NCBI RefSeq assembly: GCF_964355755.1
Contig: NC_092676.1
Location: forward strand, 10,958,288-11,022,287
DNA length: 64,000 bases
Source of the DNA: Antedon mediterranea
Taxonomy: Eukaryota; Echinodermata; Crinoidea; Comatulida; Antedonidae
Direction of reading: 5' to 3'
The notes beneath the pieces were generated by a model. The model did no database searches and was not told the DNA's origin. It saw nothing but the letters and a program-made list of their open reading frames with translations. A program made the translations under genes and the position numbers. Positions 22,398 through 36,706 of this stretch are shown here, one piece after another (position 1 is the stretch's first letter; every line of letters begins with the position of its first letter).

Positions 22398-22885
22398 TGT
22401 CAGGAACTCCTATTACATATGTTTCTGAGTGGTTGAAAATACTTTAGGAACTCCCTTGTGACATAAAAGTATACACACAAAATTCTCAAAGTTGTAAAAT
22501 AACTCAAAACAAAGCTTTAATTTCAATCAACTTCAACTTTCAACAATCCAGTACACTTTAAACAACAGCTTCACAATAACCTTTACAATCCAAAATCAAA
22601 CCTTCTTCAAAATATATGCTTCAATCAAAATCCTTCTCCCTATTTACAATTGTCCTACTTCACATTATACAATATGTTCATAACCTTTTAGATCATTTGT
22701 TATACTTTATTCTATTGGATTACAACTTCTATTAATAGTATACTTCTGGAATGTTCCTGATTGTTCTTCTATTAATTATAAAATTGTTTCTTAATTCTAG
22801 ACATACCCTTATATAATTATTATTCTAGAATGTTCCTATACTATGTTACTGTACTGTATATATTAAGGAATGATAAATTATTACA
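22398..22885 (-). repeat. Solo LTR related to the one at 11.2 kb
   Basis: It starts TGTCAGGAACTCC and ends TTATTACA, and aligns along its length with 11,200-11,658 (GGTTGAAAATACTTTAGGAA, AAAGCTTTAATTTCAATCAA). No primer site or coding sequence is attached and flanking 5-mers do not match, so it is an old solo or broken LTR. Confidence 0.65.
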
Positions 22886-25800
22886 GTCTAGTTCCATAGA
22901 CATGCCTAAAGTTAATTGTGTTTAATTAAGTGTCTTAGTGCACTCTGCTCCCAAGGGATGTTTACTCTTGTCTTTGTTGTGAATGTTTTTCGACAAACAT
23001 ATAAATCTCATTTCCGTTTATTGTCACATGACTTAAATTTCTGTATGCAGCATAAATGACTGACTGTTTATGATAATATACTACCATATAAATATTAGTT
23101 CCATTTAGAATATTATAACACAACTAAAATGTATACAAAATTGAATTTGGAAAATATTTTATTAGTTGAAAGATTGAACACACATACAGTATTATTAAAA
23201 CGTTTACATGGTGAATAAAAGTAGTATAGTAAGGTTTGTGGTACACATGTGTAAAAAGTATTTTGTCATGAGAATTTCTTTTCTTTACTAAGTGTAACTC
23301 TACTAGAGTGGATTTGAATGATTTTGACCCGTTATCCGCAGAACCCCCTTTAAGCGATCACCTCCCGAGGTTGGCCGCTTATGGGAGGTTCAACTAGGTA
23401 ATAAATTACTTTTGGCCTTTTTAGTTTATATTTTTCCCAATAAAATTGATACTTTTATCATCACAAATCCGAGAAACATATTTTCTATGATTCCACATGT
23501 TTTAGGGTGATAATTTTAAATCTTTTTAAATTTTAATCTCCATATTTTAAGTGATAACCGAATAACTGAATCAAGGCACATACATACATACATCTGTATA
23601 CCACAATAGTCGAGTGATGTAGTGAAGTGTCTGAGTTGTGACAGTACACCATCAAGCCATAGCCATAAACTCGGCATAGGCTCAAGGCTCTCTACGACCA
23701 TTTTTCAGCTGGTAAAAGTTAAGTCTTCCAGAAACTGGTTGTCCGGTGTGCAGATCTGCTTGTACAACATAGTGAATTTTTAGAAGCGTAGGGATTACAG
23801 TACCACAGTGTACTAGTCCATCTCAATTCCTGTCGTTTATGTAGGTGACAGCACTTTGGCTACTACGTGTCTGTAGAGGGCCTAATCCGAATTTCTTTAA
23901 TTGAGGATAAATGATACAAACAGACCTTCTGTAAAGAGTACGCTTGATTCCAGTTAAATAACAAATAAATATTAATATATTTATTATTAAAGTACATTCC
24001 CTACAATTGTTGACGTTTTGTAAAAATAATGCATATATATACTTTAAAAACATTAAGAGCGGTTGACTACTATTTCATTAAAAAGTGGCCAAATGCCAAA
24101 AAATGAATTTTCTTCATACTTTGGTAATTAATCACAGTTTAGGTATATATAACAAAACTGAAATATAAAAAAAAAAATGGTTGCCATGGTAACAGGTGTG
24201 TGATTTTTGCCCTTATTTAGATAGGGCACCTATAAAAAACAAAAAAGAATTTCTGAATTTGTTTTTGTGAAATCTTTTTTACCAATCTTGCTCTAATGTA
24301 AAACAAAACATTTACGTAAATCAATTATTGAATTTAGGAGATACCATTATTTATTTTAGGGGTGTTTTCAAAAATTTTATACATGGGAATTTTTGTATGT
24401 TTTTCTAAGAGCTATACATACGATGGTAACGCTTCAAAAGCAACCATGGTGCAGGCATGGTTGGCTGAGAGCTTGCTCTTGCTGTTTCCATTAAAATCAT
24501 CGTGGGGGAATCATGTAATTCCTGTGTAGTGTTTCTAGATAAATGGTTGAAATTTACATTTTCTCATGTAATGAGAAATAGGTGGTATAGATTTTCCATC
24601 CAAAATGTTTTTTTGTTGTTGCTAAAACATACTAAAATATAGGCCTATAGATATTTGTATCTAAAACCTAGTAAGTAGTAATTACTTATTTTCCATAAAT
24701 TCAAAATGGCTGCCATTTGAAAACTTTTTCCTTAATTTTCTCTTTAACCACTAAGTTTGTTGTAAAGAATGTTTTAAACACATACAAACATTATCCTTAC
24801 AATTCAAATTAACTATTTTAATTTAATTTTGCCCTTGGAGTCTAGGACAAAGGCCAATTTATTACACTATATACTAATTATTTTATATCTTAAACTTGAG
24901 TATTTTGAATAAGAATGTATTAGGTACAAATATAAATGTGGTCTTACAGTCTGTGCTTTTTTCTGGAGATACAATGTTAAAGGTCAAAGGCTTAAATGAC
25001 CCCCACACTTTTTTTTTATTATTGAATAAGCCATTTTAATGTTACAATGGTTATTCACTTTGACAAAAAAATTGATGGTCTATATACTACGTACATTTTT
25101 TGGTATCTTTATGTATGCCTACCTATATCCAGTTAACACACAAATTGATGTTAACATTAAATATTCTCATCCCTAAGGTGGGATTTTAACGCATTTCTAA
25201 TTATACAATTTTGGGGTAGGGAACACAAATATCTGTAGGCCTAAGTGCAGTTTTCCTTGCTCATATATTTTGGTATCAATGTATAAAGCAATGTCTCTTT
25301 ATTTTGATGTAAGTTTATTGTAATTAGATAATTAATGACGTCACATAAGGACATAAGGTTATGTTTTAAAAAAAATGTATTTTCCTCCAAAAACATGAAA
25401 AATAAAGATAAATTACATCAGACTTTGATAGGTTATTTGTAGTTTTAATCAAGTAAATTAATTGCGTAAAAAAAAATGAAGAAAAAATCATGTTTTCAAT
25501 AAAATTACACCAAACCAAAAAATCCATTGGCTGGCAGCCAATTTGACTTGTTTGCTTTAAATTACAGTTTTTTCAGGTAAATAATAGCTAGCCTTAGTTT
25601 TGTAAGCCTAGCTGGTAAACAGCAATAACATACGAACATTGTACACTAGCTAAATAGGCCTAGCCTGACGTTGTCTAGTTTCTGCATTAATTCTCTTTCT
25701 ATTTTTGCCAGAATCCAAATTGGGGAAAACCCGGTATTTTCACTGAAAAGTTATGAATCTTCCATTTGTTTTGGCCTAATGATTGATTGAAAAGTGGGTG

Positions 25801-28800
25801 AATTACAGAAGAAAAACCAAAATATCAATCCGTGCGCAGTGCATGTTGGGATATATAGCGGGCTGCTTATATTATTAAAATCAACTTATTTTTAACCGTT
25901 TAAAGACCAAAAATTATTGCAATAGGACCATAATATTGATTTTTACATTAAATGTAGTTTGTGACATTAAATTAGATCTAAAAAATGTAGGCAATGGGAA
26001 CCGCCTGTTATTAAAACAAAAATACAGCAGCCATGTCTATAAAGTAAATCAGTATGTTTTCGAGAGCAAATCTGTAGGCTTTTCAGGTTTCATGCATAGC
26101 TGAGGTTGTTTGTGCACTATTAGTTTTTCAGTAGAAGAATATTGAACCAGAATAAACTAATGAAAGGTTTTTGATTAGCCATGTGAAGTAGGTTAGAACA
26201 CATGAACAATGGTTGTTTTGGACAGTTAGTTACAGTACAGTATGGTTGCAAAATCAATACATAATTAATATCTTAAGACTCAAGCCATTCACCAAGTTGC
26301 CAAAAATGGGCTGAATCGTCTTGGCACCAAAAAAGTGGGCCGAATCATCATTCAAAAAATTAAATGCTAACTCTATAAATGTGGAATGTACCAGTCATTC
26401 TCAATTTTATTAAGTCATATTATAATATAACACACTATTATTATTATAATGCACATGTGTGTATTCTTGCCATTTTATTAGTTATTTTATGCAATGTCCT
26501 GTTTGTTATTAGTATATACTGAACACAAGATAGAATTATGTTTTTTTATAAATATTGTTTTATATTTTCATTTACAAATGTAATTTGTATATCTTAAAAT
26601 AATGTATCACCAAATAAAATTCTGCAAAAGACAAAAAAAACCCCATTATCATGATTATCATTATCATGACCCTTGTCACAATGATTTGAGTTGATAACTG
26701 GCTATGTTGAAACATAGTGCTATTTACCATTGATGATGTTGAATCAACGTTTTTGCTTCATTGTACTTTTGAGCAGATGCTAATAAGGCTTGCATAAACA
26801 CTGCATCTCATATTAGGCTGTGTGAACCCTGCTTCGGATAATCGCCTTTTCATTTTGTTTCTCCAATCATGCCACATGAGACTAAACACTCAAAATTCAC
26901 ACATCCACAACAAATAATTGTTCAATACTCCTTTTCAATTATAACAATGCGTCAGAGTAGATCACAATGGTTTTTGTGTGAATAGACTCAATATGCATGC
27001 TGTATCACAGCTATCGCCGACAATTACTGCAATTGAATTTAACTTTCCGTGCCCCCTAATATTTACCTTATGTTAATGTGTGTATACTAGCATATTATGA
27101 TATTTATTATTATTAGAAGGTACTGAGTGTATATTTGTTTCATAGTCTACATGACCAGATTTAAGCATGCATTTTTCACTTTCATGCTTTTGGATTTTAA
27201 TGCAAAATATCAATTGATTTTATTTTTTATTGACTAGAATACTTTAACCTCAAATTGTGTACTGAATGATTTAAGATATGTTCACTACTGATTTAAATTT
27301 TGCAGCTAATCTCAAACATAACTTAACTTTCTAATATGTATAGGGCCATTACCAAGTAATCCTCTTTTTAATTTAATAATAAATTCACTCTGCTATTTTT
27401 GGTAATCATTCACTCAGCTACTTTATAATAGAATGTTCAGTTGTTGAAATGTACCAAATAATATTCTGATTGTTGTTCCTAAAATTATAATCCTAATTAA
27501 TAATTTTTTGTTCCATTTCAGACTCTAGTTCTTTATTAATAATTTATTGTATAACCACATTTTTGTTAATTTCAAGTTCATTTATGATTAAACTGAAAAT
27601 TAAAATTAAAAAACAACTTTTCTGCACTTAGTGTTATAAATATATTTACGTATGTATTTCATCATGATGTTATAATGTGTGTTCGTAAAATTGAGAATTC
27701 GTTAAATTGGGGTTCGTAACTGAGGGTTTTTACTGTGCTGTAGAGTGTTCCTTTGTGATCCAGAAACGAGTACCATTTAAATAGAGTATTTTTGCATATT
27801 TGTTTTGTTTTACATTTAATCAAATTTGCCCACTTTTTAAAAAATGATGAATGAGTACAGTAATTACTTTTAATTCATCATTGACAAGTTCTTACAGCAT
27901 ACAAATTAAATTGATATGGTAATGAGGAAATGATCATTATACAGTTTACTAAATCTCACAGATCCGTAATTCATTACTGTACATTTTTTGCTCCTAAAAA
28001 TTTCCTTTGGAAAAACTGTATAGATAATTGATTGTGTTTTCAATTTTGCTAATGGTTGTTTATTGTTAAGAACACATTATGGAGGAGTAGGCAGAAGGCT
28101 CTGGGCTACTACAGTATTCTAGTATACTCACAAGACAATTTATATTGTGCTTCTTCTTGTGTTAATTATGTTAATTCTATATTCAAGTGCACTGATTGCC
28201 AATTGTTTTTTTTCCCCTCTAAAGCAGCACATTTTAGGTAGTGAACTGTGAAATACAGACATCATACAGAACAAAGAAATTGCTAAGGGTTATTTACTCT
28301 AATTCTTAATATGCTGCTAATCCTAATTGGATTTGTTTTTTTATTAATTGTATTGGAGTTATATTGAATTAGGTATTTAAAAAAAAAAGTTGTTTACAAA
28401 CCTATAGAATTCTTGTGGAATTCATATTTAATGTATTTCATAGAAAAAATTGTTTAGTTAAATAAATACAATCATTTTGTTGAATGCTTTGTTTTCATAA
28501 ATCCACAAATGTGTAATTGTTCTTTTTACATCTAGCTTATTTTGTAGTTCAAGGTACTGTATATATTATAAGGCTTAATAAGACATTTTGGTATTGACAT
28601 ACAGTATTACAACCCTAGAATAATCGTACTATATATTGTTTTCTTTCTAAAGACCTCTCTCTGCAGAATGCCTCTCAAGTCCTGTGTAAATTTTCTGTAC
28701 AATGCCTTTATGTATGAAATAAAGGGCAAAATATGTTTTCAACTTTGTTTCTAATGCTCCGTCACATTACCTAATGGTAAGAGCTGTCCAGTTTCATACA

Positions 28801-29950
28801 GCAGCCTTACGACATCGACAGTATTAATTACCACAATTTGTATAGATTTATATACTGTGGGATGGACCCCTTCATTAATTCACTAATTGTCAGTATTATG
28901 TTTGAATGGCTCTTCTGAACAATTTCTATCCATTAAAGTTCCAACCACAAATTAAAAAACACAGTCATTGTGTCCTAATATTAATTATTTATAAATTATA
29001 TATTATTGTTATACTGTATATCATGTGAGTGGTTGTTCATCATAGTTATTATTCATCAGATCTGATAATGAGTTTAGCTAATCAAATGTTTTGAATCAAA
29101 TACACATATCCTCCTATAGTACGATATTTACATTAGGTACACACAATGACTTCATAAAATTGTGCTGTTTAAAGTCCATTTTGTACTATTTATTTGGTAT
29201 AGCATTATGCTTTTGTAGGTTGTGGAAACATTATGAACTGTACATGCTATACATACAATTGATTCTATAAAAAAAAAATGATCATAAAAACATGATTTTG
29301 TGTATGTTTAAAGTTTAATTGATGTGTATCTAAACAAGACATAGCTTTGACTCTAAAATTAGGGAGGTCAAACTATGCTCCAGACAACGTACGCCTGCTG
29401 AATCTGAAGTCAATAAAGTACCGGTAGTCTTTTTGAAATTGCTATTAATATAATATAATATAAAATCCATTCAGAGAGCTGTAATTTTTCAGAGGTGCTA
29501 TAACCGATCTACTAACCTCAACTTTATTTGTACATAGCAAGGATTAATATAAATGTATTTTTAAAGAAGTATTTATATACTTATTATTCTAATAGAGTAC
29601 GAATATTCCGAAAAATTCCAAGCAGTGTGCACACACTGCACCGATGCATGCATAAACATAGGACGCTCATTCCTCTGGTGCCTGCGTCTGGAAGGAAATG
29701 CTTTCGTTTTATATGTTGCAGTTATTTCGTTTTCCGAGTGTGCGCAGAAAACAGATTTTCATTTGTCTAACGTTATTCAAATAAAGTACAATCAGGACTT
29801 TCAGCACATGTTACAGTTTGCATGTCGGAGTGGATCAGCTGTTTATATTATGCGGTGCTGAACTGTCTGTATCCAGTCTATTGTAGTCAGTCTTTGGATT
29901 TTTCTGCCGTCTTTTTCCGTTGATTGATTTATTTGTGGTACGGAAGTTTG
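22886..29950. other. Long AT-rich intronic stretch
   Basis: About 7 kb with no supported gene. I see an isolated AAAGGTCAAAGG word near 24,970, and a block at 25,510-25,740 that is a diverged, inverted relative of 52,150-52,700 and of 55,060-55,110. Otherwise only AT-rich DNA. Confidence 0.5.
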
Positions 29951-29972
29951 AGTCGACATAGCGTTTATCAAC

Positions 29973-31195
29973 ATGTGTCTCACTAGAAGCGTGTTTTATA
30001 GAATTGGACAACTGAATTTAGCAGTTCCTGCCAAAGAGGTTCTTATGAGAATCAATGAGCTCGGAATAGCATCAACCAAGCCCCGCGGATGTCGTGCCGG
30101 AAAAAGAAAACAGAGAGAAATAAAGGTTATAATTACACCACGTAGAACTAGAAACAGGGAACACCGATCATCGCGAAGTCAATGTAGAACGATTAAGCAA
30201 GATAATCTAGTTAAACTCTCTAATGGGAAATGGACTCTTCCCTCTTTATTTATGACAAATGCTCGATCTCTAAATAATAAAATGGATGAACTGGCTATAC
30301 GCGTTAGGAAATCTAAACCTGTCGTGATTGAAATTACTGAGACTCACTTAGACTCACTTAAATCCCGTGTTTCCTGACAAGTTGATAGAGTTAGAGGGAT
30401 ACTCGATGGTGCGACGTGATAGGCAAAATCGCAGCGGCGGAGGTATTATGTATGTCCGTGAAGACCTATCTTATCGAGTATGGTCTGAACTTAATAAAAA
30501 ATCACTGGAAAGTGTGTGGATTACAACCCGACCAAAAAGTTTGCCACGTCAATATTCGAACATCTCCTACGGCCTTATCTATCACCCGGAGAGTTCTGTA
30601 AATAATGATTGGGAAATGGCGTCTCACATTACACAGAGTTTAGATTATATTTGTAGTAAACATCCGGAATCAGGATTAATCGTCACAGGAGACTTCAACC
30701 GAATGAGAGACAACCTTATTATTAAGTATCCCTTAACAGATCGTTAAAGTTTCAACTAGGGATCGCGCATCACTTGATTTAATATATACTAATATGAGCG
30801 ATGTTTTTAATGCACCTACTAAAGAATCACCTTTAGGACTGTCTGATCACAACGTCATTGTATGCACCCCAATCGTTGGAACATTTAATTCGCCTAATGT
30901 CTTCGCTTACCATACAAAACGTAGCTGTAAACCGGGTGCCAAGGAAAACTTCGAACGCGACATTAATAACATTAGATGGCAAGATCTATACCGAATGGAT
31001 GGATGCTGTAACCAGTTTGAACTGTATCATAAGAACATTTCTGAACTCTTAAATTTACACTTCCCCCAAGTAACGATTAAAAGACTTCTTAAAGATAAGC
31101 CATGGGTAAATAATGCGTTTAAAGGTATCGTTTCTAGATGGCAAGCAGCTTTTGCAACTGACCCCACGTCTGCCGAATATAAGAAACTTATCTAA
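29973..31195 (+). pseudogene. LINE N-terminus and APE endonuclease, broken
   Basis: The first frame (29,973-30,377) has a basic segment with GCRAGKRKQRE, then the endonuclease start FMTNARSLNNKMDEL and ITETHLDS. The second frame (30,367-30,747) has RSGGGIMYVRED and the catalytic GDFN motif (VTGDFNRM). The third frame (30,794-31,195) has the catalytic SDHN (LSDHNVIVC) and the linker to the reverse transcriptase. The order and spacing are those of an AP-endonuclease-like nicking domain of non-LTR retrotransposons, split by two frameshifts. Confidence 0.85.
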
Positions 31196-31456
31196 CCGAA
31201 TGGCTAAATCTTTGAGAGGTGATTTTTATCGTAATACAGTAGTATTGCCCAGTTATTCTCGTCCGATTCTAAATCTTGGTAGACGGGTATTAAACAATTT
31301 CTTAATCTCGGCAAGGGTACTAAGTACTGTAAAACTATGGCTAATGACTTATGTAACGGTAATGTATACGATCTTACCACGAAAGTTAGTGGTTTTTTCC
31401 AGTCCCTTCTGAGTTCAAACCCCTTGAACCAAAAACCAATGATAGTAACACTGTTG

Positions 31457-32855
31457 TACCACCCCATTTAATTATCACGCCAGAGATAATTGAGTCTAAG
31501 CTTAAACTTGTGAAATGTAATAAAGCCCCAGGCCCGGACGGAATCCCTCTGTGGGTACTACGTGATTTTGCCAATGTCCTTTCTAAGCCTATAAGTGCAA
31601 TAGTGCCCTTCCCATGCTTTGGAAGTCAGCCGATATAATCCCCATTCCAAAGGTTAACCCACCTAAGGTTCTTGAGAATGACTTGCGTCCTATTTCGCTG
31701 ACTTCCACCACCATGAAAGTTATTGAAGGGATCGTAGGGGAAATGATTTGGGTCCAAATTAAAGATAAAATCAAGTTGAATCAATTTGGTTGCTCTAAGG
31801 GTGTGTCTACCACTGACGCTCTTATAAATTTGTTAACCGAATGCTTTACTTCTACTGACCAAGGAGATGAAATGAGATTATTATTGCTTGATTTCAAAAA
31901 GTCTTACGATTTAATTGACCATAATATATTAATTGACAAGTTGCATAAGTTAGGGGTCGAAGACCATCTAATCTCCTGGATCTATGCTTTTCTTTGTGAC
32001 AGAAAACAACGTGTTAAACTAGGCGATAAATTGTCCCCATGGATAGTCGTTAAGGGCGGTATCCCCCAGGGTTCCTGGTTGGGGCCCATGTTGTTTATCA
32101 TCTTTGTCGACGATCTTCTGGATGGGGTGCCGTGCTTGAAATACATGGACGACACCTCCATCCATGAACGTGTCGGCAACGACTGGGGAAACTACTCCAA
32201 ACCACTCTTGACGAAACTGTCCAGTGGGCTAGTGATAACAATATGTCCCTTAATATTAAGAAAACGAAAGAGATGAGAATTAGTTGTAAAAGGTCAAAGA
32301 CGGCTTTTGAGCCACTTCATGTTGGAGATTGTCGAATTTAAACTTCTTGGTGTAATAATTTCTCATAATTTGTCATGGCAACCCCATATTGACAAAATGA
32401 TTAGTAAATGTAATTCTAGAATGTACTTTCTCAAACAGGTGCGGAGGGCAGGCCTGGATGCCCCCGCACTTGTCCAATTTTATACTAGTATCATTAGACC
32501 AATATTACAGTAGAATATGCGGCCCCAGTTTGGGGATCAAATATTACGAAGCAACAGAGTCAACAACTTGAACAAATTCAGAGAAGGGCCTTTAAATGTA
32601 TTTTTCCGCAGGCTACTTATTTCGATGCCCGCAGCTTCCTTGGTTTTTCTACCCTAGAAGACCGCCGTGTTCGACTGTGCAAGGATTTTTTCGTTAAAAT
32701 CAAAGACCCCAGTCACAGATTGAATCATTTGTTACCGGAGGCTCCTTCTGCTGCTTATAATCTTAGAAGACTCCGTGAGTTCTGTATCCCTAGAGTTAAA
32801 ACTAACCGTTCTAAAACGTTTATTATTAATCACGGACTTTTCCAAAAATGGTAAT
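31457..32855 (+). pseudogene. LINE reverse transcriptase and C-terminus, broken
   Basis: Motif order: NKAPGPDGIPLWVLRDFA (about 31,520), then after a frameshift DIIPIPKV-LRPISLTSTTMK (31,635-31,720), LLLDFKKSYDLIDH (motif A), GGIPQGSWLGPMLF (motif B) and KYMDDTS (motif C, with MDD in place of ADD) in the frame ending 32,276. FKLLGVIISHNLSW follows at about 32,337, and the final frame contains YFDARSFLGFSTLEDRR near 32,620 and finishes about 32,853. Catalytic aspartates survive, but frameshifts and stops at 31.6, 32.27, 32.3 and 32.51 kb prevent a full product. Confidence 0.88.
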
Positions 32856-33178
32856 CATTTAGTGTTCTGTTTCCGCGACCTTCCGTACCATTGTTTGTAA
32901 ATAATATTGAAAATTTTTGAAGTTTTCAAATTTTTACAAATTTTTACAATTTTTTTCATTTTTTTACTACAGGCCTATATCTATATTCATATATATTGTT
33001 TTTATCATAATTTATATTTAATTGAAATTTTGGTTTTAATTTGTTGATTGTATGTACTTACTTTCTAAATGTTTTTTATATTTGTATATTGCATTTTATG
33101 TTTCTGAGTGAAACGCTTTTGTTAAACTTCAATCTTCCTTTGATTGCAATAAAGTTCTATTCGTATTCGTATTCGTAG

Positions 33179-35867
33179 TATTGCAATGCTCTCACTGGGC
33201 ATATTGGGTTTCTAGATTTTTGGTGCAAGACGAAAGGAGGTGAGGAACGCTTTCGATTGTTTGAAAGATTTGAAGTTTATTTGCACTTTAGTGGCATGTA
33301 CTGTGATATCAGTTAACATCAGTGTGTGTTCTGTGGCCTTGGAGACTACAGCTTCACTGGCATGCGAAGTAACCGATTATGAACAGGGCTCTGTAGAGAA
33401 TGAAGTTGTATTTGGATTTCATGCTGCCTTGCTTATGTCCAGTTTAAGCATTGTCACAAAGTGGCCGAGATGTTTTATCGCACACAATGCTTATAATAAT
33501 AATACAAGTGGTCTACTAATCTATTCATCTATTCATTTGTATTCAACTTTAAATAAGTTTGCAAACTTCAGAATGTATAACATTAATAATAGCACAATGA
33601 AACAATAATGATAATAATAGTTATCTTCCTTGGCTAGGCCTAGGTTGCGTTCTTGCGTTAGTACCAACAGTAAACGAAACACCACACGTGCACATTCCAA
33701 GCAAATCTACCGGGCCACGAAAATCCACAACACAACGCGCAAATATTGTCACGGCTAATTCAACAACAACATATATTATTATTATTACGAGGCGGCTTCT
33801 CGGCATTCACATACCCACACTGCGGTCTGCTGAAGTTCACACCGAACTCGCAATTCCCAACAACATATATTTTTACGAGGCGGCTTCTCTGCATTCACGT
33901 ACCACAACTGTAATTGGAGAGGCAGGAGCTCCACACAGGACTAACAATAACCAACCACGTACATCAGTATTTCAGTATATCAACTCACAAGGCCTGGCGT
34001 CCACACAGGACAAATTGTATCCAAAAATCTCCTCACAGGATATAACAACCTGCTTCGTTCATGGCCTCTTCCTTTCTCCCCCGATCCTCCTCCACGCTTC
34101 TCTGTCCAGCTTCCCACCACCTGTCCATGCAAAACAAAACCAACAACAATACCCTTGACATACCACCGTTAGAGGGTGTCTTACAATTCAACTATACAAA
34201 ACCACCATTTTGTGATATGATGTCATCGTAAGTCAATCAAAGCTGAGCTTTCCCGCGATTGGCAGAGCTCACAGTTGAATGATTTTGGATTCTGGCTAAC
34301 AGTATTTGATTGGTGGACGCGAATCACCCACAGCGGAATGTTTTTCTCACATGGGCTCTCTGTACTGATCGTTACTACACTAATTTAGAGCAATGAATTT
34401 GTGCGAATTCCATTAAATAAACAACTTTATCTATTTTATAAACATTTTAAATTTTATTGATATTTCCAATATTGATATATAAAATAAATTACTAAATAAA
34501 ACGTAATTAGGCCAAAAAAAAATTTATTGTGTTTGCCACATTTTGGAAAAAAAACCCCAAAATGGCTAGGTCGGTAGGAAAATTGGTTTTCCCGGCAAAA
34601 TAATAAACAATGTATACAAATGATGGAAAAAGACCATATTTAAAAACACTTCTCGTGTTTTCTTTTCATCGTACCCTAGGCTCCCGCTAGCTATAAGTAT
34701 TGTTTCACTAAAAGTTTATCACATAAACGTAGGCCTAGCTGCTTGCTAGGCCTAGTTAATAATTTTTTAAAGCCAAAAATGATCAAGATCGAAATAAAAC
34801 TATTTCTGTGTTATTATGCTATATTACGCAAGTTTACATATTATTTCAGATGAAAAATACTGAGTTTTATATTGTTTTATCCATTCCTTAATTACACTGG
34901 CATTAAAGATAAAACATTAAAATGTAGGCCATAATCAGCTATATAGTCTGATTTCTCATTGCCGGGAAATTCCCCAGACATTGATCGATTGAAGAGTAGG
35001 CATATATGCTAGAGGCATGTGTGCCAGAATGGGTGGATTATCACTAAATAAATAACAAGTTGGAATCGAAAGCTTAGGAGCTTCCGGTAATATTAGGTAA
35101 ATTTTAATTAACATTGGTAGAGTCCATTAATTATCAGGATGTTTAAAAATTTGATAACTATTAAAACCACTGTGTAATCAAAGCATGTATTTAGTTAAAA
35201 CTTGGATCCCCCAGAATTGATAATCGCATATTCCGGTTATCACATGATGGATTCATGGTTGGTTGCATGCTTCTCTCTTTTTGACATGTCCAGCGAAGGA
35301 AATTTATGGTTTCCTACTAGCCGTTTGGCTCTCAAATATAAAAAATGAATAACAAAATGCTGACCTTCATTTTCGTCAGTTTAGGGTCGGTCGGACGTGG
35401 CCAACACAATATTTTTTTTTGCCCTAATACGGAATTGGCGTAGTTAATAGAATTGTCGACGCCGAAAATTGTACCGTCTAGTAACACCCAATCACCCCAA
35501 AAATCGAATTTTCATTTCATGTCCATTTTCAAGATTTAAAATGTTTTGGGAAACATGTATTTGATATCAAATACAATATGTTCTATTTTTATATCCATAA
35601 ACAAACTCTTCCTTGATACTGTGCAGAGAACGGCAAAATACCAAAATGTAACGACGTGCCATTTGCCTATGTGTGCACATATCATGAAAATGATGTAATA
35701 GTGTAGCAGTTGACATGGTCGACGTGAAAATCCCTAATAAGGGTCCCTAATACCCATGTTTACTGTGTCTGAATTTTGTTATTTGTATTGAATACATAAA
35801 AAAATCTGATTAGTTGCTAAAATGCTCAACCCTCCACCTCTGGTAATCATTAAAATGGTGATTACAA
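33179..35867. other. Unassigned intronic sequence
   Basis: No gene is supported. At 33,766-33,905 a block with ACAACATATAT...TACGAGGCGGCTTCTC and GCATTCAC occurs twice in tandem, separated by about 90 bp. The 122- and 156-codon frames here lack any recognisable domain. Confidence 0.4.
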
Positions 35868-36706
35868 CAGTGGCGGATCTAGGATTTTGTGAAAGGGAAG
35901 CGCAACTGTAGAGAGTCCACACCGGAAATGGCACTCTCACATTATTATAAATGTATTAAAAATTGATATTTTATTTTATAAAACCTGAGGTACTAGCCTA
36001 TTAAATGGTGACATTTTCCCCATAGGCCTATTTTTAGTAAAAGTGTTACAACAGGGCGCTTTGAGCAAGTCAGCGTTTGCACATGACGGAAAAACGTGCT
36101 TGTCCAGGGCCGTCAACAGTACCTGTGGCGAAGCGAACTTTGTTGAATGACGCCTCAGATCGCCGGAAATGGTACTCTCGCACATCAAATTCATGATAAA
36201 TGAAGACGCTCTCATATATGATGATGATACACTATACTAGCCACACATACTGTAGGTAACCACGGCGTTATAGTTTTTACGTATATACACTTTATGCTTG
36301 CTGACAGCAATCTAAACAATAGGTAGGCCTACGCGGTTGTATGGCGGTGTCCTTTGTACGAATCGTTCGTGCCCCAGTTTGCTGTATGTGTACGATACAC
36401 GCGTCAATATCATGTTACATCCAGGGACCAAAATGCATTTATTTTTCAGGTGAAAATAGCCAATTCATTTTCAACTCTTAGAAATTTACAGACAGCAACG
36501 GTAATGGTGACCTCTAATAAAGAAAAATTAGCACGGCGCTGAAACAATGTGTTTTAATCAAAGTGAAAGTACTTTACACTTACGCTTTTTTTCCCAAATT
36601 TTTTTTCCTTATGGTATGATCATTTTTTTTCTTCAGATTTATTGAGGGTGGGGGGGGGGGCATGCGGAGGGTGCACCCCCCCCCCCCCCCTCTGGATTCA
36701 CCACTG
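35868..36706. mobile_element. CAGTGGCGG-ended element (hAT-like MITE)
   Basis: It starts CAGTGGCGGATCTAGG and ends TCTGGATTCACCACTG, an inverted match, with TTACAA directly outside both ends (35,862-35,867 and 36,707-36,712). It contains a G10 run and a C14 run near 36,650-36,690, and a GGCGAAGCGAACTTTGTT block that recurs near 19,120 and 60,045. No transposase. It gives the empty site for element H. Confidence 0.7.

Larger units (their letters stand above)
29960..33178 (+). mobile_element. CR1/Jockey-like LINE, near full length, frameshifted
   Basis: In order: a basic N-terminal segment, an APE-type endonuclease, a reverse transcriptase, a C-terminal cysteine-free tail ending near 32,853, a 3' UTR, AATAAAG and a (TTCGTA)n tail at about 33,150-33,178. 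The hexamer tail without poly(A) is typical of CR1/Jockey-group LINEs. At least six frameshifts break the frame, so it is dead but young enough that nearly the whole protein can be followed. The 5' boundary is not certain. Confidence 0.85.

Noticed and set aside
11200-22885. The two LTR copies as the two ends of one 11.7-kb element
   Set aside because: They differ at many positions and lengths, the outer flanks do not match, and several unrelated elements and a host exon lie between; the primer site is on the outer-left side of the first copy only.
23341-23356. GAACCCCCTTTAA resembling an end of the TTAA element
   Set aside because: Only about 13 bases match and no partner end or internal similarity is nearby.
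33240-33608. 122-codon + strand frame (MRNAFDCLKDLKF...)
   Set aside because: Has a hydrophobic stretch that could mimic a signal sequence, but no recognisable domain, and it lies in AT-rich intron just after a LINE.
33688-34158. 156-codon + strand frame
   Set aside because: Longest non-transposon frame, but low-complexity Thr/Asn/Gln content and a tandem duplication beneath it; no family resemblance.
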